Positions 10,401 through 22,626 of a stretch of DNA of 64,000 nucleotides are shown piece by piece (position 1 is the first letter of the stretch; each line of letters begins with the position of its first letter). The notes under the pieces were generated by a model. That model did not search any database. It was not told the DNA's origin and was given only the letters and a program-made list of their open reading frames with translations. This DNA is from Morella rubra (lineage: Eukaryota > Streptophyta > Magnoliopsida > Fagales > Myricaceae), in the NCBI GenBank assembly GCA_003952965.2, contig RXIC02000488.1, positions 41,643-105,642 of the forward strand, in the 5' to 3' direction. The translations under genes and the position numbers were made by a program.

Positions 10401-13400
10401 AAAATTATTTGAATATGTTTCATATGAACACATAATTTTGATGGTAATCTACTTTCATCGAATCTTCCAGCAAAGTGGTCCAATGTTGCATTATGCTAAT
10501 GGGAAAATGGTAGTAGGAGATGAGGCAACCCGCTCAAAAGTCATACACGTTCACAGGCTATGTCTTGATTGGTATATCATCTTGAAATTTTGAGTATTAT
10601 CAAGTGATTGTGATGATGTTGCCCATCTTGTGTAACTCTACGACGTTTGAGATATAACAGCAATGTATAAACAGGGCACCACAGGCATATTTTGAAAATG
10701 AAACTGTTAAGAATTTGAAAGCGGAAGTTGCAAGGGGTGCAAGGCTCAAATGCAGCAAATGTGGACAAAAAGGAGCAGCCCTGGGTTGCTATGAGAAATC
10801 CTGTCGGAAAAGCTTTCACATTCCCTGTGCAGCTGAAATATCAAATTGTCGCTGGGATTATGTAAGTGACTATGCCTTCTGATCCTGTCTCTTGGTTATG
10901 TTCTGTTGTGTTAATGTCCATTTTGTTTCAATCTAGTGAATTTAGCTTTAACTAATAATGCATCATTGCCATTGGTTTCTTACAGGAGAACTTTCTTCTG
11001 CTGTGTCCTGCTCATTATTCAGTCAAGTTTCCACATGAAAAGTCCAAGTCCAGAAAACACACTTTAAAGGATCATCCTATGCCCAGTCAGGGGTATGGCT
11101 CCATTTTCTTAGCTTTAATGATATGTTTAGAGTTAAGCTAATCTTTTCAGGTTTCATAACGATAAACAATTAAAAGTTGCTGTATAATTTGAGTTTTGTT
11201 TTAGGTTGTTCCCTGAAGGTCTGAATAAAGTAATTCTGCCGTATAAATGGTGTTAGATTAAAAAATTGACGCATGTCATCTAAGTGTGGAATGTGCTCAA
11301 AGTACAATGTATTCTCAATTGCAAATGAATATAAAGATGTGTAAATGTAGACCCCCTTCCCTGGTACCTTTTAAAAGGGTGGAAAAAATGAAAAAGAAAG
11401 AAGAGAAGTCTAATGCTTCCTCTTTGTTTCCAACATGTAAAGGCTCCTTTAAACTATTTTTTTCTCACTGGAGTAATTTTGGAATAATTGAAAAACATAC
11501 ACGGTGGGAAGCATGAACAATCCATGATACCTGTTATTTCCAGATGTGATGTGTATTCGATATGGATATGTTTGGATGAAAAAGACATTTCGGGCTTGTA
11601 TGAACCGAGTTTTAGGAAGTGAAAATGGAGGTCGAAACACTCATATATCTTGTCTACTTGTTTTCTTCATCACATTCTTATCACTTGAAAAACTGTTTTT
11701 TTTTTTTTGGGTGGGGGGGTGGGCGGGCTGGATTTGGAGTGTAAAACGTGGCTCTATTATGAAAAGTTTAGATATTCACTTTCAAATTAATTTCAGTATT
11801 TGTACCTATACTCTGCTTTATGGTGGTGTTATTACCTTTCAAAGAAAAATTACTGCGTGCTTATACATACATGCATACTTGTCATCCTATATCAAGATAT
11901 TGAAAATTAATTCCCCATCATCTCTATGTGTTATTGCCCCCATATCACGTATTCAAGCTCATGGTTTAGACACAACACTTTGGCATTTGGTATGGGCAAG
12001 ATCCAAATTTTGTTATTCAAGTAGATACTTTTCAGCATTGCTCTAGGATATTTCTTCAAGGATAATGGTTGGTTTATGGACAATTTAACTTTCCCCACAA
12101 AAATAATGAAGAAGCGCTTGGTAATTGATCACACTATAGGCTGTCTATTGAAATCTAATTTATCTACCATTTTCTGCGATCCTGCATACAGGGCCCCTCA
12201 GCAGTCCATACCTTGTGTAGGTCCTAGAGATGGAGTCAAAGAGTGGGTTTTCTGTGGATCTGCTCTATCTACCGAAGAGAAGGTTAGTTTAAGTCGGAGT
12301 TACGTCTTCTTTAGCATTTACTTGATTCATGGTTCCAACTTGGAGGAAATCAAAATAATTTTCTACTTCTGGGATGTTTTCATACTTCTGAGAGTAGACA
12401 CTCTGAGATGATTTGTGATTGTTTCCATAGATTGTAGTCAACTAGTTATGCTGAAGGCATTTTGATGAAAAATTATCACATCTATAAGAACATTTATGTC
12501 ATGATTTTTCACCAAAGTATGTATTTGGATATGAAAATGTATGAGATTTATCATGTTATGTACATATTTTATACTGGAGCACCAGACTTTGAAGGTTTAT
12601 GGGGGAAGCATAATCTTATCCAGGTTTATTTCCACATTGTGCTACACTTGGTAGTTTTGATCAGCCCATATGTGGTTGGAACACATTTGTAATCAATGCA
12701 TCTCAAATTGAGTGTTTGTAATCAATCAAGTGATGTGCTTTTCTACCTTTATAGGTTCTTATGGTCAAGTTTGCAAGTATGTGTGGTGCAACTGTGACCA
12801 AGTATTGGAAACCAAATGTCACACATGTGATTGCAGCGACAGATGCAGAGGGTGCATGTACCAGAACACTGAAGGTTCTAATGGCCATTTTGCATGGGAG
12901 ATGGATTCTTACAATTGGATGTAAGTTATAGCAGTGCATTTACCATTGCCGGTGGCTATTTGATTACTTTGCCCTTGTTTGTCTCTGTTGAATAAGATGC
13001 TGAATACATTTATTTATTGGCTGCATTTTCACTTTTTCTGGCTCCTTCAAGGAGAAAGGCTTTTTTCGTTTTTAATATTGGCAACTGGCAGGTGGGTGTG
13101 GGTGGGGGTGAAACACTTTGAGATCACATTGAAGAGAGAATACTGCTTTTTGCTTTTCATTCTTTACTTTCTTATCTTTACGTGAGATTTGGATTATATT
13201 AAATGAAAAGAATTAAAAATTCCTGCCATAATAAATATGTCGAATATTTGATGCTTGTATTTAGAGATCTATAGTGAAACTCTTCTAAGTTCTTTACTAC
13301 TCATAAAAAAAAAAAAAAAAATAAACTCTTCTAAGTTCTTTACTTTCTATGTTGATGTATGTTGAATGACCACGTGTTGATGGAAGTTGAAATTCTGGTT

Positions 13401-14325
13401 TTGCAGGGATAAAAGCTTGCATGGAAGCCATGCGTCCTGTGGATGAGGAACCTTATGAAGTTAGCCTTGACAACTATGGGCGTTGTGATGGCCCCAAAAC
13501 TGGCAGGCTAATGGTTTTAAATAATGTAAGGTTATGTTTCACTTGAATTCTTGCATGGCAAACTCAGGAAAAATGGGAAGATCTCAATTACTAGTATTCC
13601 GACCTTTAGAAGCACCTTTGTTCAAGTGGAGTTCTCTTGCAACTGGAATATCTGGACTAACCTGCAAACCATTCTCATAATACTTCATTTGAAATGGGAT
13701 GATTGTCTTACTTCTGCTGTTTTGATGTCAATTTGGTCATTTGTGTTTTTGAGGAAAATATATGGCTGAATCAATAGACCATGTCTAGCTGGAAAATTAT
13801 CTAGATGTCTTATCTCTGAGCTCTGATGCAGAGATTTATGCATTAACATGTATAGTTAGCCTTCTATATTTGATCTGGCATTGTGCTTTGTAATTCTCTT
13901 CTACATACACTTGTTATTTGCTTATTCTTCTGTTATTTTTGTATCTAGTTGAGCTAACTGATTACTTATTTGTTTTGCAGGCACCAAAGCTCTTTAATGG
14001 GTTTAAATTCTATTTTTCTGGTGATTTTGCTCTTGGATACAAGGAAGATCTCCAAAACTTGGTTATAACTGCAGGAGGTACTGTTTTGGAATGTAAAGAA
14101 CTGGTGGCACAAAGCTGTAATGACCATGTAGCTCGGTTGAGGATACTAGTTGTTTACAACCTTGATTCCCCACAAGGATGCAAAATAGGAGAAGAAGTTG
14201 ATATCCTTTGGAAGAGATTGACCGAGGCACAGGATGTGGCTGTCAATGTCGGTTGCCAAGTCATTGGTCACACTTGGCTTTTGGAATCAATTGCTGCATG
14301 TAAGTTGCAGCCTCTTGTCAGCTGA
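7440..14325 (+). CDS. BARD1: BRCA1-associated RING domain protein 1 (BARD1)
   Basis: Thirteen exons, all with GT-AG introns and consistent phase: 7440-7531, 7965-8018, 8124-8194, 8614-8709, 8830-9245, 9987-10325, 10471-10571, 10675-10861, 10986-11092, 12192-12282, 12755-12920, 13407-13525, 13981-14325. Spliced length is 2184 nt, 727 aa, close to Arabidopsis BARD1. Domains: C3HC4 RING at about 28-70 (CPLC, CNHIFC, CPVC); acidic linker; extended PHD-like zinc region at about 346-475 (CAFC, CSKCG, FHIPCAAE, LLLCPAH); BRCT1 at about 503-600 (WVFCGSAL, VTHVIAATD); BRCT2 from 614 (FYFSGDF, HTWLLESIAA) to the end. In plants BARD1 partners BRCA1 in homologous repair and also represses WUSCHEL in the shoot meristem; nuclear. 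Intron 5 holds an inverted copy of the start of exon 6 (see 9363-10068). The exon 5 donor (CAT|GTATGA) was chosen because it keeps phase; CA|GTGAGC seven bases upstream would shift the frame. Confidence 0.93.
9363..10068. repeat. Long inverted repeat across BARD1 intron 5 and exon 6
   Basis: Left arm 9363-9671 is the reverse complement of right arm 9704-10068 around a 32-nt spacer. The right arm contains the end of intron 5, the exon-6 acceptor and the first 82 nt of exon 6; the left arm carries all of these inverted, with the exon part (9363-9444) identical base for base to 9987-10068. Intron parts differ by a few indels, chiefly about 47-56 extra bases in the right arm near 9752-9820. Transcribed RNA could fold into a stem of roughly 300 bp that hides the exon-6 acceptor. 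Confidence 0.93.
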
Positions 14326-15470
14326 GAAAGCATTGGTGATCAGATCTTCTGTTTTCTTTATAACTGGGCTTTATAATCTCTTGATCATGCTTGCTGAAAG
14401 CCCTTATGTTTATTATCAAGTTATGAAATTAGATATAGCTCTGTATTTTGCTTGGGAAAAATTTATGCATGAATGTTGCAGCCTTTTGGTTAGCTGATAA
14501 AATATTTGTGGTGTAGATTTTTTGTTGCTATCAGCGACTGATAATAATCTATTTATCATTTTCTGTTAAAATCCCTTTTGGTGCGACTAGGTGATATAAT
14601 TAAATACAGATCTTTAAGTTTTTCTGTGGATGAGATAATGTTTGGAATGAATCAGCTTGACATGAGTTGATTTTGGATATGAAATGTTGAATTGGAGCTC
14701 AATCTTTTTTGGGGTTTCCCTGTGTAATTAATTCAATTTTATCTCTTGTTGGCATTTGATCTTTGCTATTGCTTTTTCTAATCATGGTGTTGGACATATA
14801 TGATGCAAGTATGGACATTCCTTGATTTTTCCAGAAAGAACATTGGAAATGTCACAATTTGTCTCTCATCTGACTTGCAGTCATGTATCTGTTTCATGAT
14901 GTCTACATGAGAAAAAGGGGAAAACGATTATGCTCCACAAACCTTAAGGAGACCATATGGAATAATTTTCTTTTAGATGTTATAACCTATAACAGCCTTC
15001 CACTTTTTAACTGAAGTAGATGACTGAAATGATAAGCAGGTGTGGTTGCTAAGTTGGTGAAGAGCGAGTTCTTCAATTCCCTTTCTCTACTTTGCCCCAA
15101 GTACAAATTCATTGCTTAGGTTTAGTGCTCAAAAAAGTTATTTTTTTCTTCCAAGCAAGCATGAATTTCATTTCATTGAGGGAATTAAATAAGTGCTAAA
15201 TATAAATGGGTTTCTGTGATCATTTACAAGAAACAGGGGCATAAAGCCCATTACAACAATGAGTGAGCAAGCACTGCCTCCACTTACACAGAGTTACGAA
15301 ATTTAGTTTAGAATTCCATCATCTTGAGACATCTTAGAAGTAGGCCATCAAGATCCCACTTTGACAGGTTCTTGGAATGATTAAGCTTGGGAAAGCACAA
15401 CTTTTGTAAAGTAGACTAATAATAGACCGTATAAGACTAGCAGAAGCAAGCAAAATACAAGGAACTATTA
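14326..15470. other. Convergent 3' region between BARD1 and the NPF gene
   Basis: Holds the 3' ends of the two genes, which face each other. A diverged copy of the BARD1 stop region (GTTGCAGCC...TTAGCTGA) recurs about 170 bp downstream near 14476-14497, suggesting a small local duplication. No other gene seen. Confidence 0.5.
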
Positions 15471-18400
15471 TCAGCTTAGTCCTGTCTTCAATGGTTCATT
15501 ATCTTGACACGAAGCTTTGCTTGGTGGTGAAGTAATGGTGACCATGTCACTCTGGGATTCCATCACGTCAACATTATAAACAAAGAACTTTGCAACGAGC
15601 AGAAAGAAGAGGAAGTTGAGCAAGCTCAGGATGGCCAAGACAGCATAATAGTAGTCTAAATGAGAGTCATTCAGATTATCCAAAATCCAACCTTTGTGGC
15701 CGTGCTTCTTTGTGATATCAGAAACTGTCGTTAAGAGAAAACTACTGAGGAAGTGCCCAATTCCCAGGCTGCTAGTGAAATATGAGGTCCCTAGGCTTTT
15801 CATGCCTTCTGGAGCTTGATCGTAGAAGAACTCTAGCTTTGCAACTTCCACGAAGGCATCAGCAACACCAGTCAATGCGAACTGAGGGAGAAGAATGAAA
15901 ATAGTAAGAGGAAGTGTATCGTGTTTGCCAAACATGTCGTTTTCTCTTGCAACGTCGAGTCTCTTTCTTTCAGCCAACCACGCTGTGACCATGATAACGA
16001 CATGCAAGATTAGGCCAATCCCTAGTCTCTGCAGCAATGTAATCCCTCTAGGGTTCTTCGTGTAGCGGCGTACTGTCGGAACGAAGAACCGGTCGTAGAT
16101 TGCGATGCTTATCAGCATGAAGATGGTAACAAATGCTGTTAGACATGCTGGAGGGATTTTGAAATGAGGACCCATGCTCCTGTCCAGGGTAGTGCCTTGT
16201 TTGATGAAAAGGGTACTTACCTGTGCTATTATGGCGCTTGGTACAAATGTTGCAAACAACACAGGTATCATTTTTATCATTTGCTTGGTTTCTTCTACTT
16301 GGGTCACTGAGCATGGCATCCATGGTGAGCCTGGTCCACTCTGTACCGCTGCTTTGTCAAGGAATCTGCAGGAAACTCAATGAGAACACAACAATTCTTG
16401 AAGATGCACAGATTATGCTGAAGAGGATGAAGGCTTTTTTGTCAAAATGCATTACTTTTCATTGTTTCCCTGTTAGCTGTATGCCATAAATATTTGGAAG
16501 AAACTAGAAATCAGGCAGAGGACACAAACTCGTCCAAAGTACCATGTATGCATCTTTTAAGGGGAAAAGTCATTTTGAGATCTTAAACTACTAAATTTCA
16601 TCAATTTGTGTTCTTAAAAAAAGATCAAGCTATCAAACTCGTGCTACTTTTGTTATAAATGAATTATGTGACACGGTTTTAACCATCAGATTTTATTTTA
16701 GGACGCAATTTGATTAATTGTAGAAGTTGGAGAGCTTAATGTGTCAAGATGAGTAATTTAGATCCTATTTAAAATTACATTAATAGTTAAAGGATTCAAA
16801 ATGACTTTTCTTTTTCCTATCTTTTTAAATATAGGAAAAGTGAACATGTACAGTAGAAAGTATTAACCTTAGTGGAGAGGTGTGGTCAATTCTGAATTTC
16901 TTGTTTTCGGCATAATCTTCCAAGCTCAGCTCATGGAGCTCTTTTGGGTCATTCGGGACAGGTACCTTACGCTTCCTTATTGCAGCCACAATTACCCTTA
17001 CTATCCTAGCGATGGGACTCTCTGAAGGCAATTTGTGCCTGTAAAGTGGAGTGCCCGCCAAGAACACCAAAACCGAAAGCAATAGCCCAATTGTTGGAAG
17101 GCCATAACCGAGGCTCCATCCCACATTGTCTTGTATGTATATCAGAAAAGTGTTGGAGAAGAGGGTACCAAAGAAAATGCTAAACATCCACCAGTTGAAG
17201 AAGGAGAGCTTGTGGGTCCTTTCGTTGGGCTCAAAGTCATCAAACTGGTCTGCTCCCATGGTTGAAATGTTGGGCTTGGTTCCACCAGTCCCAGCAGCAA
17301 TTATGTACAAGGCACAGTAGAAAATACCCACTTGCAAAGATGAGGCCCGTTTAGTGCAATTCTCTTCTGCGACTCCATGACCACAAGATGGTGGTCTTAA
17401 GGCCGGCACTGAGACTGCCAGGGTGACCAGGGACATACCCTGTTTATAGAAGTTAAGAGGAATATTTTTTGCTAAGAATTAATTGCTATGACAAAAATTG
17501 ACAGCGATTAATCAAACCCTACTAAAACATAATAATTATTGAATAAACATTGGAAGCTGTGTATTTGTTAAGATATTTTTGTTGGTAACTTATACTCTAT
17601 GCTTATATTTTCTATGAACTCAATGCCTTAATTGATGAGAATTGGGGGGGCCCTTGAGGGCCAAGTTTCAACAAAATTTGCCTTCATCTCCACGGCATGT
17701 CAGCGCTCACATATAATGACCTCAACCAGATCAGAAACTATTGGAAATATTGTGGCTCTTAGTTATTTGGACATCAATCAGAAGAGAAAGGATTCTATGC
17801 AAATACAAATTGTGCAAAGCCGTGAAAAGGAACGACCGTGATTTAAAGAAACAAATTCAACGATGTAAGATTGACCACATCATTTAATGAGCCAAGTCAA
17901 GACTAGTAGGACACGTCATAAAATGACGTGACTAGGTTTGAAACGTTAGATTTGTTTCTTTAAATCACAGCCGTCCTTTTGCAGGACTTTAGACAATATC
18001 TCTTTGCATATAATCCTCTCTCATAATCAGATACAATATTAACTTTCGGTCCAAGTGCCAAAAAATGTTATCATGCACGTACTTGAGTTTACTGTTAATC
18101 TGTCTCAGATTCTCCTAGACTCCTTCCCTCCCTTTGCTGATTTCTCGAAACTTATATATATATACCAATATTAGTTAGTTGGAAAATGGAGATTTTACCA
18201 GAAGATAAATTCCTGAGGCAATGAGAAAAGTCCAGTAGCGGCCAAGGAGAGCATCTGAGATGTAAGCGCCAACAATTGGTGTCATCCATACAGTACCAAC
18301 CCAGTTGGTGACATTGTTTGAAGATTTCACAGTGCCTTCATGGAGCTCCTTTGTTAAATATAGGACCAGGTTTGATGCGATCCCATAATATGCCATCCTC

Positions 18401-18946
18401 TCAAAGACTTCATACCCTACAAAAACACACAAAAAGGTACACCAAAACAAAAGGCTAGAAACTTCAAGACTTAAGCAAACTTTCGCAAGCTTCCAATGAA
18501 ACTTATGCTAATTAGCTATTCAAATTGTGGGAAAAGAGGATGAGGAGAATATATCACATGGTTTCCACAGAAGGCTGTGTTTGGTTGCTATGTGGTTTAT
18601 AATAGCTAGTTTCTCTTTAAGAAAAATGTAATTAATTCCTCAACGTAACTTTCTAGTTTATTGGCTATCAGGAGGTAGCGAAAAATACAGAGAGAGTTCC
18701 TTATGCAATGGAATATTCAGCAACTGACAGAATAAAGGAAAAGGCCGGGGACTTCTATTGCAGACTTGTTCAATGGGAGAGGTTAAGGAACTAAAACACG
18801 TAGCCTACATTACCTACAATGAAGGAACAGGCTCTCCATCCCCCAGTCTTTGATCTGAAAATGGGTCTGCCACCGAGATCCACAGTCCCATCTTGTGTGT
18901 AAGCGTCTCTTCCCTCTGCAAGACCTTGCTCTTCTACCGTTGCCAT
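15471..18946 (-). CDS. NPF5.2-like: NRT1/PTR family (NPF) proton-coupled transporter, NPF5-like
   Basis: Four exons on the minus strand: 18946-18814, 18416-18199, 17439-16868, 16365-15471; 1818 nt, 605 aa, normal for the family. ATG at 18946. The TM1 proton-coupling motif ExxER is present (E47, E50, R51 in YEVFERMAYYG). Further family marks are the DALLGRYWTF loop, GTGGTKPNISTMGADQFDDF and FFNWWMFSIFFGTLF in the N-terminal half, then a charged cytosolic loop (residues about 290-370) and six more hydrophobic segments ending in LFFLLVAKFFVYN. Members carry nitrate, peptides or other small substrates across plasma or vacuolar membranes; the substrate cannot be told from sequence. The NPF5.2/PTR3 grouping is from overall resemblance and is the weakest part. 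Introns 2 and 3 each carry a MITE. Confidence 0.9.
16561..16812. mobile_element. MITE in NPF intron 3
   Basis: Terminal inverted repeats AAAAGTCATTTTGA (16565-16578) and TCAAAATGACTTTT (16796-16809). The interior includes 'ttttaaccatcagattttatttta', also seen in the MITE at 28457-28639, so the two are probably related. Wholly inside the intron between exons 3 and 4. Confidence 0.75.
17783..18021. mobile_element. Fold-back MITE in NPF intron 2
   Basis: Imperfect inverted repeat: a left arm from about 17783 (AGAGAAAGGATTCTATGCAA) pairs with a right arm ending about 18021. The inner parts GTGATTTAAAGAAACAAAT (left) and its inverse (right, near 17949-17969) match well. No coding capacity; lies within the intron. 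Confidence 0.72.
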
Positions 18947-19880
18947 AGTTAGGGAAGAGAGAACAACTTGGTCTAGTTTGAAATCATGTGAACTTATCGC
19001 CTTTTATAAAGTTTTGATAGCTAGCCAAGGACCTTTACCACCTCTAAAATCTAGATTTTCCATTTATTTTCCTGCTCGCCTCTTTTCTTTCTCTCTCTTT
19101 TCTTTTTTGTTTTTGGCGACTAATAATGGAAATTTTCTAGACAGATTTCTATGCTTCTTTTCTCATATCTGTCGCTAAGTAATGTCTGACTCTTTTTGTT
19201 TTCTACTGCCATTGATTTTTTGTGGTGATCTTGGACGTCTGTGAAGTATCGAACAAGTCATTTAATAATGAGAGCGACGTTGACATGCTCGAAGAGATCA
19301 TGAGATTCAAATTAGGAGAAATCAACTTTTGTATCCAAGTGCTCAAAAATTGACAAGGGGTTCATTGCTTCTTAATCACATGCTGCATCTATATATGCGT
19401 CGTTTATTGTATTTCTTTCTCGTTTTTGGCCATACATTAGATATTGGAAATGCCTCTTGAGTACTCTATCGTTATTTTTTTGGTTTTCTATGGAAAATGG
19501 CATCTGCAAATGGGTAGAACGTACGGATCAATCTAGTTCATCAGAAGTGATTTCTAGTTGAACAAATCACAATACATGTAGTGTAACTGGAATGAAATTG
19601 GATATTGTTACGTGCCTTAGATTTTGACCTCGTAATGAGTTTGTGGACGGGTAGAGAACAAGGATCATCCTTGAATTTTCTATCTATGATGGTAAATTTG
19701 TAGGATACTTCGAGGGATCCTAGGCCTCCTTAGGTCGGTTTAATTCGAGAAAAACTACGAATCCTAGTCAATTCAAAGGTTGAGGGTAATAATCATGTGA
19801 TAATTTTATTCATAGCCTCAAGCTATTAAAATAGCGAACAACTCTTGATGAAATAGGCAATAACCTATTCTTTAGGGAAA
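18947..19880. other. NPF upstream region, no other gene seen
   Basis: The NPF promoter should lie in its first few hundred bases, but no clear TATA box or known element stood out. Toward 19.6-19.9 kb the sequence may be the LTR-side flank of the decayed gypsy element that follows. Confidence 0.4.
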
Positions 19881-19899
19881 GGAAAATAAAGTTGATTGT

Positions 19900-20800
19900 A
19901 ATTGATTGACGACAAGAGTCAATCACTCCCATCCCATGATTCTAGGTTAGTAAAAACTCCTCCCTCCTTAAAAATTTCCTTATCCTCAAGGAAAAAACGT
20001 GTCTTCAATTCTGCCATATTCTCCCATGTGGCTTCAACAAGGAGAGAGATTTTGCCAATGAACAAGAACCTCAGTTTTCCCCCCTTTTTTGCGAGTTTCC
20101 AAAATGGCTTGAGGGAATGGGTGGGGTACGGATTTTGCTTGTAATTCGGGTAGAGTGGGAGAGATTTTCGCTTGATTTCCAATTCTCTTTTTTAGGAGAG
20201 AAACATGAAAAACTGGATATAATTTGGATTATGGGGGTAACTCCAATTTATATGCCACGTTGCCAATCTTGAAGAGGATCTTAAAAGAACCAAAAAAATT
20301 GGGACTTTAAGCTGAGCCAAGGAAAGCTATAGGCAAGTAAAGTGGGAGGCTCGCGACCATAAACAATTTCAAAGGGTGTCTTCTTGGTGGAAGAGTGCAT
20401 GCTCGTATTGTAACAATATTCCGCCCACTGAAGCCAAACCGCCCACTCCTTGAGCTTAGAACTTGTGAAACACCACAAATACATCTTCAATGTCTTGTTG
20501 ACCACCTCAGTTTTACCATCGGTTTGTGGGTGATAAGTAGAGCTAAAATTTAATTAAATTAAATTCAATAGGAATAAATTCTTCCAAAATGCACTTGTGA
20601 ACACCGGGTCTCGATCGCACACAGTAGACTCGGGCATGCTTTGAAGCTTGAGTATGTGGTAAAAAAATATTTGGACAATGCTGGTGGCAATGTAAGGGTG
20701 TTTAATAGGAATAAAATGGTTATATTTAGATAATCGGTCAACTACCACAAAATCCACTTTCATGGAGCTAGATCGAGAATTTTTACATGAGGACAAGTTT
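19900..20800 (-). mobile_element. Decayed Ty3/gypsy chromovirus, integrase and chromodomain end
   Basis: Minus-strand coding remnants in the correct order. The integrase core comes first (20796-20554; VVVDRLSKY and a DRDPVF segment with two catalytic aspartates). It is followed by the HPQTDG-type segment and integrase C-terminal part (about 20545-20281), then a chromodomain-like end (about 20110-19919; EATWEN). The parts are in different frames with stops between them. No reverse transcriptase or LTR pair was found. Inactive fragment. Confidence 0.75.
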
Positions 20801-22390
20801 TACTCTTAGATTGGCATGCATGTGATTCCATGAAATGATGGGTTCAAAATTCTGAAGTATCTATGGAATGATGGATTGAAGAACTTGAAGTCCATTCCAA
20901 GTATTTAAATTTTTATTTTTCTCCACTTATGTGATGCATGTGTGTCAAACTTCAAGCTTCAAATATCCATATTCCTTTCTCTTTGAAAAACTTAAGAATT
21001 ACAGCTCTCTTTTTTTCCTAAATAAACGAACTTTATTCATACAGTGCAAACTCAAGGAGGAATCCTTGGATTTTCACTGGTCAGGGGATTCCAAGCAATT
21101 TTTCCAGAAGAACAATTTTAAGCGATCTTGAAGAGGGAGAAGCCATAATTTTTCCAAACAGCAGGGGAAATCAAGAGGCTATCCTCTCTATGCAGTTCAT
21201 GGGGAAGAGGGTACACCGACTTAAGAGAAAAGACTCATTTTAGCATCAGGGATCCATAGCATGCGGTCTCTTCAGATAATCTAGAGGCAATGGAAATATC
21301 CAAAATAAAGTCAGCAGCTTCATCACAAAATAGATGTCGGATAAGATTCTGGTTCCAACTCTAGGTAAAAGGTAAAATGAGGTCTTCCTTAAGGAACTAC
21401 AGCTTAGTCCATAACTTCGAGGAGAATAGTTACTTTTCTGTTTTTTTTTAACCTTTTTGATACAATGTGCTTGTCTATGGACTTTAATTACTAATGCGAA
21501 ATCACTTTTGGTCACAAGAAAGTAGTATATTTATGTTTTGAGCTTCCATGTTTTCCTTTGAACTTATAATTATTCCATCTAGAGCTTCTAGAAGATCAAG
21601 CTACTGTAATGATACTTATGATTCCTTGAAGAGATAGATGCCTGATAAGCACCTAAGGAAAAACCAAATGAAAATGGCTGTGATATAGACAAGGCTTTGA
21701 GATGAGACAACCTTCATTATATCAGCTTGTTAGGTCGACCCCATGGAGCCAAAGAAGCAATGGAAGCACTAATGGGTCCAAGAAATTGGAAACTCTTCCA
21801 CTGGGATTGTCTCATTTAGGATTGAACACCTCCACAGGCCACATATGCAGCTTTGGATTATGTTAAGAATGGTTATTAGCCAATCAGAGAACATAAACCC
21901 ATCATTGAGGCCCACAAGAATCGTTTGATGGTAAGAGATTGGATGCATTGCATTTGGCCCCCTGACTGCTGTCCCACATTTGTCAGATTGGCTATGCCTT
22001 GTTGTAAGGAAAACTGAGGGGTTGTCAAGAGGAGGAAGTGCATATGGTCAAAAATGGAACTTTTAGATTCATCTGCAAATTGCCTTCTAACTTGTCCAGT
22101 CAGAGTGCCCGCCTTAAGCTTCAATTGTAACCTTGGCTTCTTCCTGTGCCATGACCCTTAGAAGGGATCGAAATGCTTTGAGATATTCTTGTTAAGGATT
22201 CTCTAGAATCCTCTCCTCAAATCCCATGATCACTCTCCTCAAATCCAGCATATCCCATAATCTATGTGCAGAACCATGATTGTAGCATATTCTCCTGATT
22301 GTTTCCTTTGTATTTTTATTTATCGCATATCTCTGTAATTAAGTTATACGTTATATAAGACAAAAACAATCACCACATCAAAGACGTGGT
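20801..22390. other. Intergenic with possible retroelement tail
   Basis: At about 21007-21180 a T run followed by 'aataaacgaactttattcat' looks like the minus-strand 3' end of a LINE (compare 4070-4100), but no target duplication or coding part was confirmed. The rest shows no supported gene. Confidence 0.35.
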
Positions 22391-22394
22391 GAAT

Positions 22395-22626
22395 TAGATC
22401 AACGTCTTCTCAGTCTGCTGTTCTCTTCCTTGACTGAGGAAATCATGGCTACCGTCGTTGGTTGCTCCACCGCTCGTGACGTATGGGTCACCTTGGAGCA
22501 CGTCTTCAGTCTTCTCAATTCTCAATTTGAAGACTTCTCAATTCTAGTTGGACTCGTTGTTTGGCAATCTCTTCTGAGAAACCAAATAAGGTTTGGCGAT
22601 TCACTCCCTGGAAAACCGGCGTGTTA
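22395..22626 (+). mobile_element. Ty1/copia gag (UBN2-like) fragment
   Basis: Plus-strand codons around 22405-22500 encode a short stretch resembling the copia gag segment that ends ...CSTARDVWVTLE. The next 100 bases include a repeat of 'cttctcaattct'. Too short for a functional protein; no LTR identified. Confidence 0.5.

Noticed and set aside
11546..12411. ORFs inside BARD1 intron 9
   Set aside because: Only 12192-12282 is exon; the rest is intron, also present in the decayed copy at 2.8-3.6 kb.
20931..21240. Possible LINE 3' end
   Set aside because: T run and AATAAACG-like tail are suggestive, but no target duplication or coding segment was found.
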